64,000 nt of DNA. Origin: Flavobacterium sp. Root935. GTDB lineage: Bacteria; Bacteroidota; Bacteroidia; Flavobacteriales; Flavobacteriaceae. Below the pieces are notes generated by a model, which was not told the origin of the DNA, searched no databases, and saw nothing but the letters and a program-made list of their open reading frames with translations. The translations under genes were made by a program, and so were the position numbers. Every line of letters begins with the position of its first letter. Position 1 is the first letter of the stretch. The stretch is taken from the NCBI RefSeq assembly GCF_001429295.1, contig NZ_LMJL01000010.1:613153-677152 (forward strand), written 5' to 3'. This document shows positions 18,184 to 26,872 of this stretch, piece after piece.

Positions 18184-20190
18184 TTATTTAATCTTAAATC
18201 TTAAACCCGCGTAATACATTTGCCCAAAAATTGGAGCATATGCTACAGAGGCATCAAAATTTGGTCCAAAAGGATTCTCTGCACCTAGAATTGCTTTTTC
18301 TTGTCTATAGTTTCCAATATTTTCTCCTCCAATGTATACTTCAAAAACAGAAGAAAAAACACGAGTTACTTGTGCATTCATTACAGCATATGAAGGCGAA
18401 AAATCTGGAAATTGATCTGCCTCAGGATTGGAAGCCGTATAAGGCAATTGCTGCTTTCCAGACCAATTATAGGTAAAATCAAACCTCCATTGTTTGTCTT
18501 CATCCATTATTGTTTCATACTCTAAATTCCCTAAGAAGCGATGTTTTGCCTGTAGCGGACGTTGAAATGTTCCTCTTAAATAATCCGTTTGGATGTCATA
18601 ATATTTATAGGCTGTTCTTAAATTTAAATTATGAATGAGCTCATAATTAAATTCCACTTGCAAACTATTGGCAAATGAGCTTCCTTTCTGATCATAAAAC
18701 AACACTTGCTGCGGACTTTGCATTAAATCTACCACAGCTTGATTTTGAAAATCGGTTCTATAAAAGTCAAAACCGGCATCTGCATTTTTATTGAAAAGAC
18801 GGAATTTCTGTGAAAAACTAATACCATAATTCCATGCAATTTCAGGGTTTAGTCCATATACTTTTCCGCTTGAATCCAAGATCGAAAAATTTCTTGAGCT
18901 GGCAAAAAGCTGCTGGTTTTCGGCAAAAATATTCGCTGTACGTTTTCCTCTGCCTGCAGAAAAACGAATAACACCATTTTTCCAAGGATTATATCGCATG
19001 TGTAATCTAGGAGTAACAAAAAATCCCAATCGATTATGATTATCTACTCGTCCTCCTAAAATCAAACTAAAATTATCTGTATTGTCATAAGTATATTCGA
19101 AGAATGCTCCAACCGAGTTATCAATTCGGCTGTAATCGGTAACATTTACAAATTCCTGATACTGATCGTATGTAAAATTCAAACCAGTCGTAAACTTATG
19201 CATTGTATTGTTTATGATGGAATTGAAAATCAAATTAGAATAAAAACTATTCTGTTTGATATCGTATTGATTTAAACCAAAATAAGAATCTTGTTTGTGA
19301 CTGTTGAATGCATTTTGAAAACCAATACTTTGATAAGGCATATCTTTAAAAACATAACCTATTTTTGTTGATACATCAAAGCGTTCTGTATTGATCTCAG
19401 ATCCCCAAAAATTTGTGGTTCCACGATCACGATCTTTATCAAAATCAACTTCTCCTGTTTGTTTTTTATCATTCATATACCTGAAATTGATAAAACTAAC
19501 CAAACCACTTTCTGGATTATAATATTGGTAACGGTTTAAAACATTGATTTGTTTTCCTAACGGGTTGTCTAAAAATCCGTCATTGTTCATGTCGTTTTTG
19601 GCTACACGCGTGTTTCCGTGAACGAACAAACTTGTTGCCCATTTATCAGAAAGTTTTTTGTTGAAATGGGTATTTAATTCAAAACGAGAATCAGTTGAAC
19701 CATAAACATTCAGGAAAAAAGGAATATCGCTTAAAGGTTTTAAAAGCTCAGTATTAATTTGACCTGAAATACTTTCGTAGCCATTAATAACACTCCCCGC
19801 TCCTTTAGTGATTTGCACGCTTTCGATCCACGTTCCTGGAGTAAATGATAAACCGTATGCTTGTGAAGCTCCCCTAACAGAAGGTATATTTTCTTCGGTA
19901 ATCATTAAATAAGGACTTGTTAAACCGAGCATTTTAATTTGCTTGGTTCCTGTTAAGGCATCCGAAAAATTGACATCTATGGATGGATTTGTTTCGAAAC
20001 TTTCGGCCAGATTACAACAAGCGGCTTTAAGCAGCTCTTTACTTGTAATTAAAGATGTGTTGGCTGTTACTGTGAAGGATTTTTTTATTCCTTTTTGCTT
20101 TTTATTAATTTTTACTTCCTCTAAATCTTCTTGCGAAAAAGCAGTAACAGAAAGCAAAAACGCCATAAAAAGCATTATATTTTTTTGCAT
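18184..20190 (-). CDS. TonB-dependent receptor, probable metal uptake receptor
   Basis: A 668-aa outer membrane receptor: signal peptide (1-19), a short N-terminal region with no carboxypeptidase-like domain, a plug domain (about 45-150), and a 22-stranded barrel ending in LRFKIK. The plug begins with LLKAACCNLAESFETNPS, holding C58-C59, an unusual Cys pair for a receptor. The plug motif SVQITKGAGSVINGYESISGQIN is clear. It sits between a HYC_CC_PP protein and an HMA protein on the same strand, so a thiophilic metal such as copper, or a metal complex, is the likely cargo. Family is secure; substrate is inference. Confidence 0.9.
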   Translation of the reverse strand: MQKNIMLFMAFLLSVTAFSQEDLEEVKINKKQKGIKKSFTVTANTSLITSKELLKAACCNLAESFETNPSIDVNFSDALTGTKQIKMLGLTSPYLMITEENIPSVRGASQAYGLSFTPGTWIESVQITKGAGSVINGYESISGQINTELLKPLSDIPFFLNVYGSTDSRFELNTHFNKKLSDKWATSLFVHGNTRVAKNDMNNDGFLDNPLGKQINVLNRYQYYNPESGLVSFINFRYMNDKKQTGEVDFDKDRDRGTTNFWGSEINTERFDVSTKIGYVFKDMPYQSIGFQNAFNSHKQDSYFGLNQYDIKQNSFYSNLIFNSIINNTMHKFTTGLNFTYDQYQEFVNVTDYSRIDNSVGAFFEYTYDNTDNFSLILGGRVDNHNRLGFFVTPRLHMRYNPWKNGVIRFSAGRGKRTANIFAENQQLFASSRNFSILDSSGKVYGLNPEIAWNYGISFSQKFRLFNKNADAGFDFYRTDFQNQAVVDLMQSPQQVLFYDQKGSSFANSLQVEFNYELIHNLNLRTAYKYYDIQTDYLRGTFQRPLQAKHRFLGNLEYETIMDEDKQWRFDFTYNWSGKQQLPYTASNPEADQFPDFSPSYAVMNAQVTRVFSSVFEVYIGGENIGNYRQEKAILGAENPFGPNFDASVAYAPIFGQMYYAGLRFKIK

Positions 20191-20306
20191 AAAAAATGAT
20201 TTTAATGTTGAAAAGAATTACATGTTTGATGTTTGATCAAAACAAAACCATCAAAATGTAAATGCAAAGTCTTAATCAAGACCTGCAGTGCATCTTAACA
20301 TTAAAA

Positions 20307-20705
20307 TCAGGAATAGAAAATATACTGATGGTATAATTTGAATAAGGGGGGCGCATTCGCATCAGAATAATACGAAAGAACTTCTTTCTTTTTAAAATTT
20401 GGAAGCGCTAAAAAAGCTAATGGTTTGTAGTCTTGAATAACAGCTGGAAATGCAAATTGGAAAAAGAAAAATTTGAAAGTTGCATTGTCTGACTTTTTTT
20501 CAAAATGAACTAGTTTATCCTTACAACAAGAATTCTTTTTCTCTTTTGAACCACAACATTTTTTTTCTACAACAGGCTCTACTGTTGTATTTAATGAAAC
20601 GGAAGCAATTTTTCCTCCGCAATAGTGCACGTCAAAAGCAAACCCAATATTGGAAACCAATAAGAGGAACGCCAAAAATAGACCTGTACACTTTTTCAAA
20701 TTCAT
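20307..20705 (-). CDS. HYC_CC_PP family small secreted protein
   Basis: A 132-aa exported protein with a signal peptide (about 1-23). Its hallmarks are the HYC triplet at 27-29 (DVHYCGGK), Cys pairs at 50-51 (KKCCG) and 60-61 (SCCKD), and a proline further on in the C-terminal half (DANAPPLFK), which is what the family name describes. The function of the family is not established; the thiol-rich motif suggests soft-metal binding. It is first in a probable operon with the TonB receptor (116 bases further) and the HMA protein. Confidence 0.82.
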   Translation of the reverse strand: MNLKKCTGLFLAFLLLVSNIGFAFDVHYCGGKIASVSLNTTVEPVVEKKCCGSKEKKNSCCKDKLVHFEKKSDNATFKFFFFQFAFPAVIQDYKPLAFLALPNFKKKEVLSYYSDANAPPLFKLYHQYIFYS

Positions 20706-20709
20706 ACTG

Positions 20710-20744
20710 CAAAGCTATTCAAAAAACAATCGATAAAAAACAAA
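20710..20744 (-). promoter_or_regulatory. Candidate promoter giving a leaderless HYC_CC_PP transcript
   Basis: On the minus strand TAGCTTTG (20717-20710) fits TAnnTTTG, with TTTG at 20744-20741 upstream (23-base spacer). Start of transcription about six bases downstream would coincide with the ATG at 20705, implying little or no leader. Confidence 0.4.
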
Positions 20745-20752
20745 AAGAAATG

Positions 20753-21199
20753 TTATTTTTTTGAATTCTGAAGCTGATAATAGAATCCCGGAATAAACAG
20801 TAACACTAAAATAGGCTGGATTATGAATCTTCTTACATAGAAAAGAAGCCAGCTTGCATCTGGAAAATATTCTAGAATTACATAAAACATTCCCAATAGT
20901 ACGACTAGAAACAAGGTATATATTAATAAACTAAATTTTAAAATATCACGATCTTTAAATAATGCGTAAATCAAGATCAAAGACAATACGGAATTTAATA
21001 AATAACGAAAAAAAAGTCCTAAAAAGAGCTTTGGAGTTTCAACTTGAGGATAAGGCTGACTATGAAAGTCATTTTTAAAATAGTTCAAAAACGGATCGTA
21101 AAACAATTTTGTTTCAAATGCTCTTATCAATGCAAAGCATACTACAATAACTATTGCTATGAAGATTTTAAACTTATTTTCTCTTAAATTATTTAGCAT
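20753..21199 (-). CDS. Exosortase F system-associated protein
   Basis: Read from the ATG at 21199 (MLNNLRENKFKIF), 148 aa. It is a small polytopic membrane protein with about four helices. Conserved-looking stretches are LIRAFETKLFYDPFLNYF, near the N-terminus, and WLLFYVRRFIIQPIL, near the C-terminus. It overlaps the end of the exosortase gene by 11 bases, the constant arrangement that defines this family. Its role is unknown; it may help substrate recognition or membrane assembly of XrtF. The call rests on both the sequence pattern and the neighbour. Confidence 0.85.
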   Translation of the reverse strand: MLNNLRENKFKIFIAIVIVVCFALIRAFETKLFYDPFLNYFKNDFHSQPYPQVETPKLFLGLFFRYLLNSVLSLILIYALFKDRDILKFSLLIYTLFLVVLLGMFYVILEYFPDASWLLFYVRRFIIQPILVLLFIPGFYYQLQNSKK

Positions 21200-21725
21200 A
21201 TTTTGAAAATCTATTAATCCATAAAATCCATAAAATAAAAACATAACCGTAAATTATTAACGGAAACAAAACTCCATGAAGAAATGCGTTTTGTTTTGGG
21301 AAATAGAATAACAGCACCGTTAAAAGAGCAATTCTAATTACGTTCAAAATATAAATAGAGATAAGTCCTAAGATTATAAATAAGAATGTTTTTTTAAACT
21401 TTCCAGAAAAAGCTGCGACAAATGAAACAAAAAGAATCATTACACTTACCGCGTTGCAGCCTTCGGTTATACGAGCTAAATAAGCACCATTCATAATAAT
21501 CTCCTGCCAAGGATTTTGAGAGCTTTTTTGAATTATTACATCATAATTAAAAAGCTTTAACAACAACTCTGCATTTTTACCTGTAACTATAGTAATACCA
21601 TCTAAATCGTCTGCTTCATAACTATTTAAATAAAATTTATAAAGCAAAGTCAAGACAATATATGTCAAGAAAAAGATGCTTACAAAAATCAAGAAAGGCT
21701 TAAACTGAACTAAATATTTTTTCAA
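21189..21725 (-). CDS. xrtF: Exosortase family protein XrtF
   Basis: A 178-aa inner-membrane cysteine transpeptidase-like enzyme. The exosortase catalytic residues are visible: C90 in ITEGCNAVSV, R131 in LNVIRIALL and H150 in FLHGVLF. About five membrane helices. Exosortases process proteins with a C-terminal sorting tail, analogous to sortase. No protein with a recognisable PEP-CTERM-type tail (motif, helix, basic end) is seen in this window, so the substrate must be elsewhere or have an undefined signal. The start is the ATG at 21725, 70 bases from the divergent msrC. Confidence 0.92.
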   Translation of the reverse strand: MKKYLVQFKPFLIFVSIFFLTYIVLTLLYKFYLNSYEADDLDGITIVTGKNAELLLKLFNYDVIIQKSSQNPWQEIIMNGAYLARITEGCNAVSVMILFVSFVAAFSGKFKKTFLFIILGLISIYILNVIRIALLTVLLFYFPKQNAFLHGVLFPLIIYGYVFILWILWINRFSKYAK

Positions 21726-21771
21726 GAGATTTTTTTTTCAAATTTATGTATTTTTTGAGTTCAGCTTTAAA

Positions 21772-21779
21772 TACTTTTG
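21772..21779 (+). promoter_or_regulatory. -7 element of msrC
   Basis: TACTTTTG ends 16 bases before the msrC ATG. A TTTTG lies 14 bases upstream, closer than the usual -33 spacing. Confidence 0.5.
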
Positions 21780-21795
21780 TATAAAATTTTACATC

Positions 21796-22251
21796 ATGAC
21801 ATTTCAAGAATTAGAACCACAAATAACCGCCATTGTTACTGGCAATGAAGCAAATAGAGACGAGAAATTATTAGCAATCTGCAAGCTTTTAAATGAAAAT
21901 ATAGAATATTACAACTGGGTTGGTTTTTATTTTGCCAATCACGAAGCGAAAACTTTGCATCTAGGTCCGTATGTTGGAGCAGAAACAGACCATACTGTTA
22001 TACCTTTTGGAAAAGGAATTTGCGGACAAGTAGCAGAAAGTAATGCTAATTTTGTAGTGCCAGACGTTAAAGCACAGGATAATTATATTGCATGCAGTTT
22101 TACAGTGAAATCTGAAATAGTAGTTCCGTTATTTGTGAATGGAGTAAATATTGGTCAAATTGATATTGACAGTCATGTTATTGATCCGTTTACAGAGGCT
22201 GACGAAAGATTTTTAGAATTTGTTAATCAGGAAGTTGCTAAACTATTCTAG
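21796..22251 (+). CDS. msrC: GAF-domain free methionine-(R)-sulfoxide reductase
   Basis: A 151-aa single GAF domain enzyme that reduces free Met-R-sulfoxide, part of oxidative-damage repair. The fRMsr family reads through WVGFYF, LHLGPYVG, GKGICGQVA, and IDIDSHVIDPFTEAD. C76 (GICG) and C100 (YIACS) are 24 residues apart, the same spacing as the E. coli pair Cys94 and Cys118, the second of which is the catalytic one. The E. coli third Cys (84) is not at the matching place here. Cytoplasmic. A short A/T-rich hairpin follows before the MORN genes. Confidence 0.9.
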   Translation: MTFQELEPQITAIVTGNEANRDEKLLAICKLLNENIEYYNWVGFYFANHEAKTLHLGPYVGAETDHTVIPFGKGICGQVAESNANFVVPDVKAQDNYIACSFTVKSEIVVPLFVNGVNIGQIDIDSHVIDPFTEADERFLEFVNQEVAKLF

Positions 22252-22284
22252 AAGGACTATTTTTAGTATAAAAAATAGAACTGA

Positions 22285-22980
22285 ATGAAAAGAAACATAT
22301 TCCTTTTTTTGCTTCTGATAATTTCAGTTAGTCTGTCTGCACAAATTAGCATGGTCTCAAAAAAAATCTTTTTAGACTCGTTAAATCAGGAATGCACACC
22401 CGACAATTACAGCTATACGAGAGTAATTACCAATTATTCGCAAAAAAGCATGCGATATGTCGTAACTGATTTCTATAAAAATGGACGAAAGAAGATGACT
22501 GGCGCTACTTTAGACCGTGATGTTCTAAAAAAAGACGGAGAGTTTATTTACTATTACAAAAACGGAGCCAAGGAAGCTGTTGTTAATTATACTGACGACC
22601 ACAAAAATGGCAAGGAAATTAATTGGTACGAAAACCAAAGTAAAAAATCTGAGAAACATAATATTTGGGATCCAAAAACAAAGAAATCTCAAACCTTAAT
22701 TCTTAATTGCTGGGATGAAGATAAAAGCCAAACCGTGACTGACGGAAATGGAGAATATGAGGAAACAGATAAGTTTGTATCACAAAAAGGAACGATTAAA
22801 GATGGACTGAAACAGGGTTCTTGGCAAGGAAACGACCTATTGCACAAAACGACTTTTGTCGACAATTATGATAAGGGGATTTTAACTTCGGGAATAAGTG
22901 TTGATGAAAACAATGTGAAAACCACCTATTCATCATTAACTGAAAAACAGAATACAAAAAACGTTAAGAAATTAAAATAA
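22285..22980 (+). CDS. Secreted MORN-like repeat protein
   Basis: A 231-aa exported protein with signal peptide MKRNIFLFLLLIISVSLSAQ. The centre contains MORN_2-type repeats: DFYKNGRKKMTG, FIYYYKNGAKEAVVNY and NGKEINWYENQSKKSE, followed by DGNGEYEE and KGTIKDGLKQGSWQGN. Such repeats occur in proteins often labelled YwqK-family antitoxins, but the signal peptide argues for an envelope role. It is a tandem paralogue of the next gene, 24 bases further on, aligned along its whole length but lacking the C-terminal TonB domain. Function unknown. Confidence 0.75.
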   Translation: MKRNIFLFLLLIISVSLSAQISMVSKKIFLDSLNQECTPDNYSYTRVITNYSQKSMRYVVTDFYKNGRKKMTGATLDRDVLKKDGEFIYYYKNGAKEAVVNYTDDHKNGKEINWYENQSKKSEKHNIWDPKTKKSQTLILNCWDEDKSQTVTDGNGEYEETDKFVSQKGTIKDGLKQGSWQGNDLLHKTTFVDNYDKGILTSGISVDENNVKTTYSSLTEKQNTKNVKKLK

Positions 22981-23004
22981 GAAATATATACTAGCCAACA
23001 TTCA

Positions 23005-23946
23005 ATGAAAAAAACTCTTCATTTACTTTTTTTAATATTTCCAATCTGGATTTTTTCGCAAAACACATCAGATAAAATCATTTATTATGATTCGATTGGA
23101 AAAGATGTTTCAAAAGAAAATCACATCTCTTACAGAATTATAAAAGACTATTATACGGAAAAAGATTTATATCAAATTAAAGATTATTATAAGTCTGGTG
23201 TATTAAAAATGGAAGGGAATTCTAAGACAAAAGATGGATTTTCCAAAGAAGGTAAATTTGTCTACTACTACGATAATGGAAATAGAAAAAGAGAAGAAAA
23301 TTACTTTAAAGGAAGACTAAAAGGCAGCTTCAAGGAATGGTACGAAAATGGAAATCCAAAGTTAGAAGGAGAATATTTTCAAGATGAAAAAACACTAAGC
23401 TCTGATTTTAGAATGGATAATTATTGGAATTCTAAAAACGAGCATTTAGTTGTTAATGGAAATGGAAATTATGATGAAAATGACAAAGAGGTTATTGTCA
23501 AAGGAAAAATAAAAAACGGCTATAAAGATGAAATCTGGACCGGAACTAATAAAAAACTAAATTATAGTTATATCGATATTTACAAGAAAGGAAGGTTTAT
23601 CTCTGGTAAAAGCACCGATTCTTTAGGAGTTGAACGTAAATACGATGTTTTAGAGGTAAGACCATTACCCAAAAAAGGAGTCAACGATTTTTATAAATTC
23701 ATTGGGGATAATTTTGTAAAAACAAAAGAAGCTGTAAATAATAAAGTAGCTGGGAAAATAATCGTACAATTTATAATTGCAAAAGACGGAAAAATTGTTG
23801 AGCCAAAAATCTTAAAATCATTAGGATACGGACTGGATGAAGAATTAATCAGAGTTATTACCAGCTATGAAAACTGGAATTCAGGACAACAAAGAGGCGT
23901 ACCCGTTAGAGTGCAGTATTCGATACCTATAACAGTAACAAATTAG
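23005..23946 (+). CDS. Secreted MORN-like repeat protein with C-terminal TonB domain
   Basis: A 313-aa exported protein. After the signal peptide (1-19, IWIFSQ) come MORN_2-like repeats (DYYKSGVLKMEG, FVYYYDNGNRKREENY, GSFKEWYENGNPKLEGEY), a GNGNYDENDKEVIVKG block shared with the upstream paralogue, and from about 245 a TonB C-terminal domain (GKIIVQFIIAKDGKIVEPKI ... GVPVRVQYSIPI). It has no N-terminal membrane anchor or Pro-rich spacer and so does not look like an energising TonB protein; the domain may bind a receptor or the cell wall. Function unknown. Confidence 0.8.
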   Translation: MKKTLHLLFLIFPIWIFSQNTSDKIIYYDSIGKDVSKENHISYRIIKDYYTEKDLYQIKDYYKSGVLKMEGNSKTKDGFSKEGKFVYYYDNGNRKREENYFKGRLKGSFKEWYENGNPKLEGEYFQDEKTLSSDFRMDNYWNSKNEHLVVNGNGNYDENDKEVIVKGKIKNGYKDEIWTGTNKKLNYSYIDIYKKGRFISGKSTDSLGVERKYDVLEVRPLPKKGVNDFYKFIGDNFVKTKEAVNNKVAGKIIVQFIIAKDGKIVEPKILKSLGYGLDEELIRVITSYENWNSGQQRGVPVRVQYSIPITVTN

Positions 23947-24017
23947 TAAAATGACAAGGTAGCAAATTACTCAAAAAACAAAAATCAATATTCTATTTTT
24001 AGATTCTTGTATTTTTT

Positions 24018-24049
24018 TTTGATTTTTCTGTTTTTTTAATCTAATTTTG
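24018..24049 (+). promoter_or_regulatory. Promoter of rpsO
   Basis: -33 TTTG (24018-24021), a 20-base spacer and -7 TAATTTTG (24042-24049). Transcription would start near 24056, about 48 bases before the rpsO ATG. One of the two best matches to the Bacteroidota promoter in the window. Confidence 0.65.
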
Positions 24050-24103
24050 CACCGTCTTACAAAAGATGTATGACATACATAAAAATCATTAAATAATATT
24101 GGA

Positions 24104-24370
24104 ATGTATTTAACTAAAGAAAAGAAAGAAGAGATTTTCGCACAACACGGTGGTGCAACAAACACTGGAAGCGCAGAAGGTCAAATTGCATTGTTCACTT
24201 ACAGAATTGCTCACTTAACTGAACACTTGAAAAAAAATCGTCACGATTACAACACTGAGCGTTCTCTTGTACTATTAGTAGGTAAAAGAAGAGCTTTGTT
24301 GGATTACTTGAAAAAGAAAGAGATCAACAGATATCGTGAGATTATCAAAGTATTGAATATCAGAAAATAA
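24104..24370 (+). CDS. rpsO: 30S ribosomal protein S15
   Basis: An 88-aa primary 16S rRNA-binding protein of the small-subunit platform. Family residues are clear: GSAEGQIALFTYRIAHLTEHLKKN, the HDYNTERSLVLLVGKRRALLDYLKK region around the rRNA-binding helix, and YREIIKVLNIRK at the end. rpsO followed by pnp is the common bacterial order, seen here too, though a terminator separates them. Confidence 0.98.
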   Translation: MYLTKEKKEEIFAQHGGATNTGSAEGQIALFTYRIAHLTEHLKKNRHDYNTERSLVLLVGKRRALLDYLKKKEINRYREIIKVLNIRK

Positions 24371-24379
24371 TCAATATAT

Positions 24380-24405
24380 AAAAGAGGTGCGAAAGTGCCT
24401 CTTTT
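24380..24405 (+). terminator. Terminator between rpsO and pnp
   Basis: Stem AAAGAGGTGC with GTGCCTCTTT, including two G-U pairs, capped by a GAAA tetraloop and followed by a T-run from 24402. Some read-through into pnp is possible. Confidence 0.75.
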
Positions 24406-24462
24406 TGTTTTTACAATTACAACTGCTTACAAGCATATTACAAGAAAAAAAGTTTGGTTTTT

Positions 24463-24524
24463 CATTGGGTTTTAGATAACAACAACTACACACAACAACA
24501 CTACAACACAACTAAAACCCATTG
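24463..24524 (+). promoter_or_regulatory. Hairpin with G-poor, CA-rich loop in the pnp leader
   Basis: A 13-base stem with one mismatch joins 24463-24475 (CATTGGGTTTTAG) to 24512-24524 (CTAAAACCCATTG). The 36-base loop is almost only A, C and T. It ends 22 bases before the pnp ATG. In E. coli the pnp leader hairpin is cut by RNase III and then used by PNPase to repress itself; a similar role is inferred here only from location. Confidence 0.5.
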
Positions 24525-24546
24525 TATAATCAAAAGGAAAAAATTT

Positions 24547-26691
24547 ATGATTCCACAATTATTTGTAGAAAAAATCGATTTAGGTGATGGCAGAAGCATC
24601 ACAATCGAGACAGGACGTTTAGCTAAACAAGCTGATGGTTCTGTAGTAGTAAGAATGGGCGACACAATGATTCTTGCAACAGCAGTTTCAGCTCGCACTT
24701 CTAACCCAGGCGTTGACTTTTTACCATTAACGGTAGATTACCGCGAAAAATTTGCTGCAGCAGGTCGTTTCCCAGGAGGTTTCTTCAAAAGAGAAGCACG
24801 TCCAAGCGACAGCGAAGTATTAACAATGAGATTAGTTGACCGTGTTTTACGTCCGCTTTTCCCAGATGACTACCACGCTGAAACACAAGTTATGATTCAA
24901 TTAATGTCTCATGACGAAGAAGTTATGCCAGATGCATTAGCTGGTTTAGCAGCATCTGCAGCATTAGCAGTTTCAGATATTCCTTTTTATAACTTAATTT
25001 CTGAAGTACGTGTTGCACGTATTGACGGGAAATTCGTTATCAACCCTAGTAGAGAAGAATTAGAAAAATCTGATATCGATATGATGATTGGAGCTTCTAT
25101 GGACTCTGTTGCAATGGTTGAAGGTGAGATGAAAGAAATCTCAGAAGCAGAAATGGTAGAAGCTATCAAATTTGCTCACGAAGCTATTAAAGTTCAAATT
25201 GTTGCTCAACAAAAATTAAGAGCTGCAATTGGTTCTCCAGAATACAGAACTTACGAAGGTGAAATCGAAGACGAAGCTGTTTACGCAAAAGTAAAAGCTG
25301 CTGCTTACGATAAATGCTATACAATTGCACAAGAAGCTTCTGGAAAAAGTGAAAGAGGTGAGAAATTTGCAGCTGTAAAAGAAGAAGCTAAAGCTTTGTT
25401 TACAGAAGAAGAATATGCTGAAAATCCAGATTTAGCTGGTTTAGTAGGGAAATATTTCTACAAAACAAACAAAGAAGCTGTTCGTAATGTTATCCTTGAA
25501 AAAGGAATTCGTTTAGACGGAAGAAAAACTACAGAAATCAGACCAATCTGGTGTGAAACTGATTATTTACCAAGAGTTCACGGATCTTCTTTATTTACAC
25601 GTGGAGAAACTCAAGCTTTGGCAACTGTAACTTTAGGAACTTCTAGAGAAGCAAACCAAATCGATTCTCCATCTGAACAAGGTGAAGAGAAATTCTACTT
25701 ACACTATAACTTCCCTCCTTTCTCTACTGGTGAAGCAAAACCATTAAGAGGAACTTCAAGAAGAGAAGTTGGTCACGGTAATTTAGCTCAAAGAGCATTA
25801 AAAAACATGATTCCTGCAGATTGTCCTTATACAATTCGTATTGTTTCTGAAGTTTTAGAATCTAATGGTTCTTCTTCTATGGCAACAGTTTGTGCTGGAA
25901 CAATGGCTCTTATGGATGCTGGGGTTCAAATGGTAAAACCAGTTTCTGGAATTGCTATGGGATTGATTACTGATGGTGAGAAATTTGCTGTTTTGTCTGA
26001 TATTTTAGGTGATGAAGATCACTTAGGAGATATGGACTTTAAAGTAACTGGAACTGCTGATGGTATTACAGCTTGTCAAATGGACATCAAAATTGATGGA
26101 TTACGTTATGACATTATGGAACAAGCTCTTAACCAAGCTCGTGACGGACGTATGCACATTTTAAGTAAATTAACTGAAACTATTGCAGCTCCAAGAGCTG
26201 ACGTTAAAGCACATGCGCCAAAAATCATCACAAGAACTATTCCTGGAAACTTTATTGGAGCATTAATTGGACCTGGTGGAAAAGTAATTCAAGAATTACA
26301 AAAAGCTACTGGAACAACTATCGTTATTAATGAGGTTGATGAGCAAGGTGTTATCGAAATCTTAGGTACAGATCCTGCTGGTATTGAAACCGTATTAGCA
26401 AAAATTGCTTCTATTACTTTCAAACCACAATTAGGAGAAGCTTACGAAGTAAAAGTTATCAAAATGCTTGACTTTGGAGCTGTAGTAGAATATACTGCTG
26501 CACCAGGAAACGAAGTATTACTTCATGTATCTGAACTTGCTTGGGAACGCACTGAAAACGTTGCTGACGTAGTTAAAATGGGAGATGTTTTCCAAGTAAA
26601 ATACTTAGGAGTTGATCCAAAAACTAAAAAAGAAAAAGTGTCTAAAAAAGCACTTGTTCCTAGACCTCCACGCGAGGACAAAAAAGAGTAA
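24547..26691 (+). CDS. pnp: Polyribonucleotide nucleotidyltransferase (PNPase)
   Basis: A 714-aa phosphorolytic 3'-5' exoribonuclease working in mRNA decay and RNA quality control. The ATG at 24547 ([13 protein letters not shown]) is chosen; the frame upstream to 24454 encodes non-family residues from the leader. Two RNase PH domains carry [13 protein letters not shown] (near 75) and [21 protein letters not shown] (near 395). A KH domain follows with [21 protein letters not shown] (near 568), then an S1 domain from about 630. The short C-terminal tail is Lys/Pro-rich. Confidence 0.97.
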   Translation: MIPQLFVEKIDLGDGRSITIETGRLAKQADGSVVVRMGDTMILATAVSARTSNPGVDFLPLTVDYREKFAAAGRFPGGFFKREARPSDSEVLTMRLVDRVLRPLFPDDYHAETQVMIQLMSHDEEVMPDALAGLAASAALAVSDIPFYNLISEVRVARIDGKFVINPSREELEKSDIDMMIGASMDSVAMVEGEMKEISEAEMVEAIKFAHEAIKVQIVAQQKLRAAIGSPEYRTYEGEIEDEAVYAKVKAAAYDKCYTIAQEASGKSERGEKFAAVKEEAKALFTEEEYAENPDLAGLVGKYFYKTNKEAVRNVILEKGIRLDGRKTTEIRPIWCETDYLPRVHGSSLFTRGETQALATVTLGTSREANQIDSPSEQGEEKFYLHYNFPPFSTGEAKPLRGTSRREVGHGNLAQRALKNMIPADCPYTIRIVSEVLESNGSSSMATVCAGTMALMDAGVQMVKPVSGIAMGLITDGEKFAVLSDILGDEDHLGDMDFKVTGTADGITACQMDIKIDGLRYDIMEQALNQARDGRMHILSKLTETIAAPRADVKAHAPKIITRTIPGNFIGALIGPGGKVIQELQKATGTTIVINEVDEQGVIEILGTDPAGIETVLAKIASITFKPQLGEAYEVKVIKMLDFGAVVEYTAAPGNEVLLHVSELAWERTENVADVVKMGDVFQVKYLGVDPKTKKEKVSKKALVPRPPREDKKE

Positions 26692-26723
26692 TCAGATCTT
26701 AGTTTACTAAAGGTTTATTCATA

Positions 26724-26758
26724 GAAAACCCCAATTCATTAACTGAATTGGGGTTTTT
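26724..26758 (+). terminator. Terminator of pnp
   Basis: A 14-bp perfect stem, AAAACCCCAATTCA (26725-26738) with TGAATTGGGGTTTT (26744-26757), then a T. Confidence 0.85.
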
Positions 26759-26807
26759 CGATTTAATAATATAATGTTTTTATTACATTTTAACACTTTT
26801 GCGTGAT

Positions 26808-26835
26808 TTTTATAACATTTTTTTTAATACTTTTG
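26808..26835 (+). promoter_or_regulatory. Promoter of the DUF4249/MG2/TonB-receptor cluster
   Basis: -33 TTTG (26808-26811), a 16-base spacer and -7 TACTTTTG (26828-26835), 37 bases before the first gene's TTG start. The spacer is one base shorter than usual. Confidence 0.5.
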
Positions 26836-26872
26836 AAGCCAATCATCCAAAAAACAATAAACCACATTTCCT

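Noticed and set aside
22285..23946. The MORN pair as a toxin-antitoxin module
   Set aside because: YwqK-type antitoxin labels come from the repeat, but both proteins carry signal peptides and are paralogues of each other; there is no toxin-like partner.
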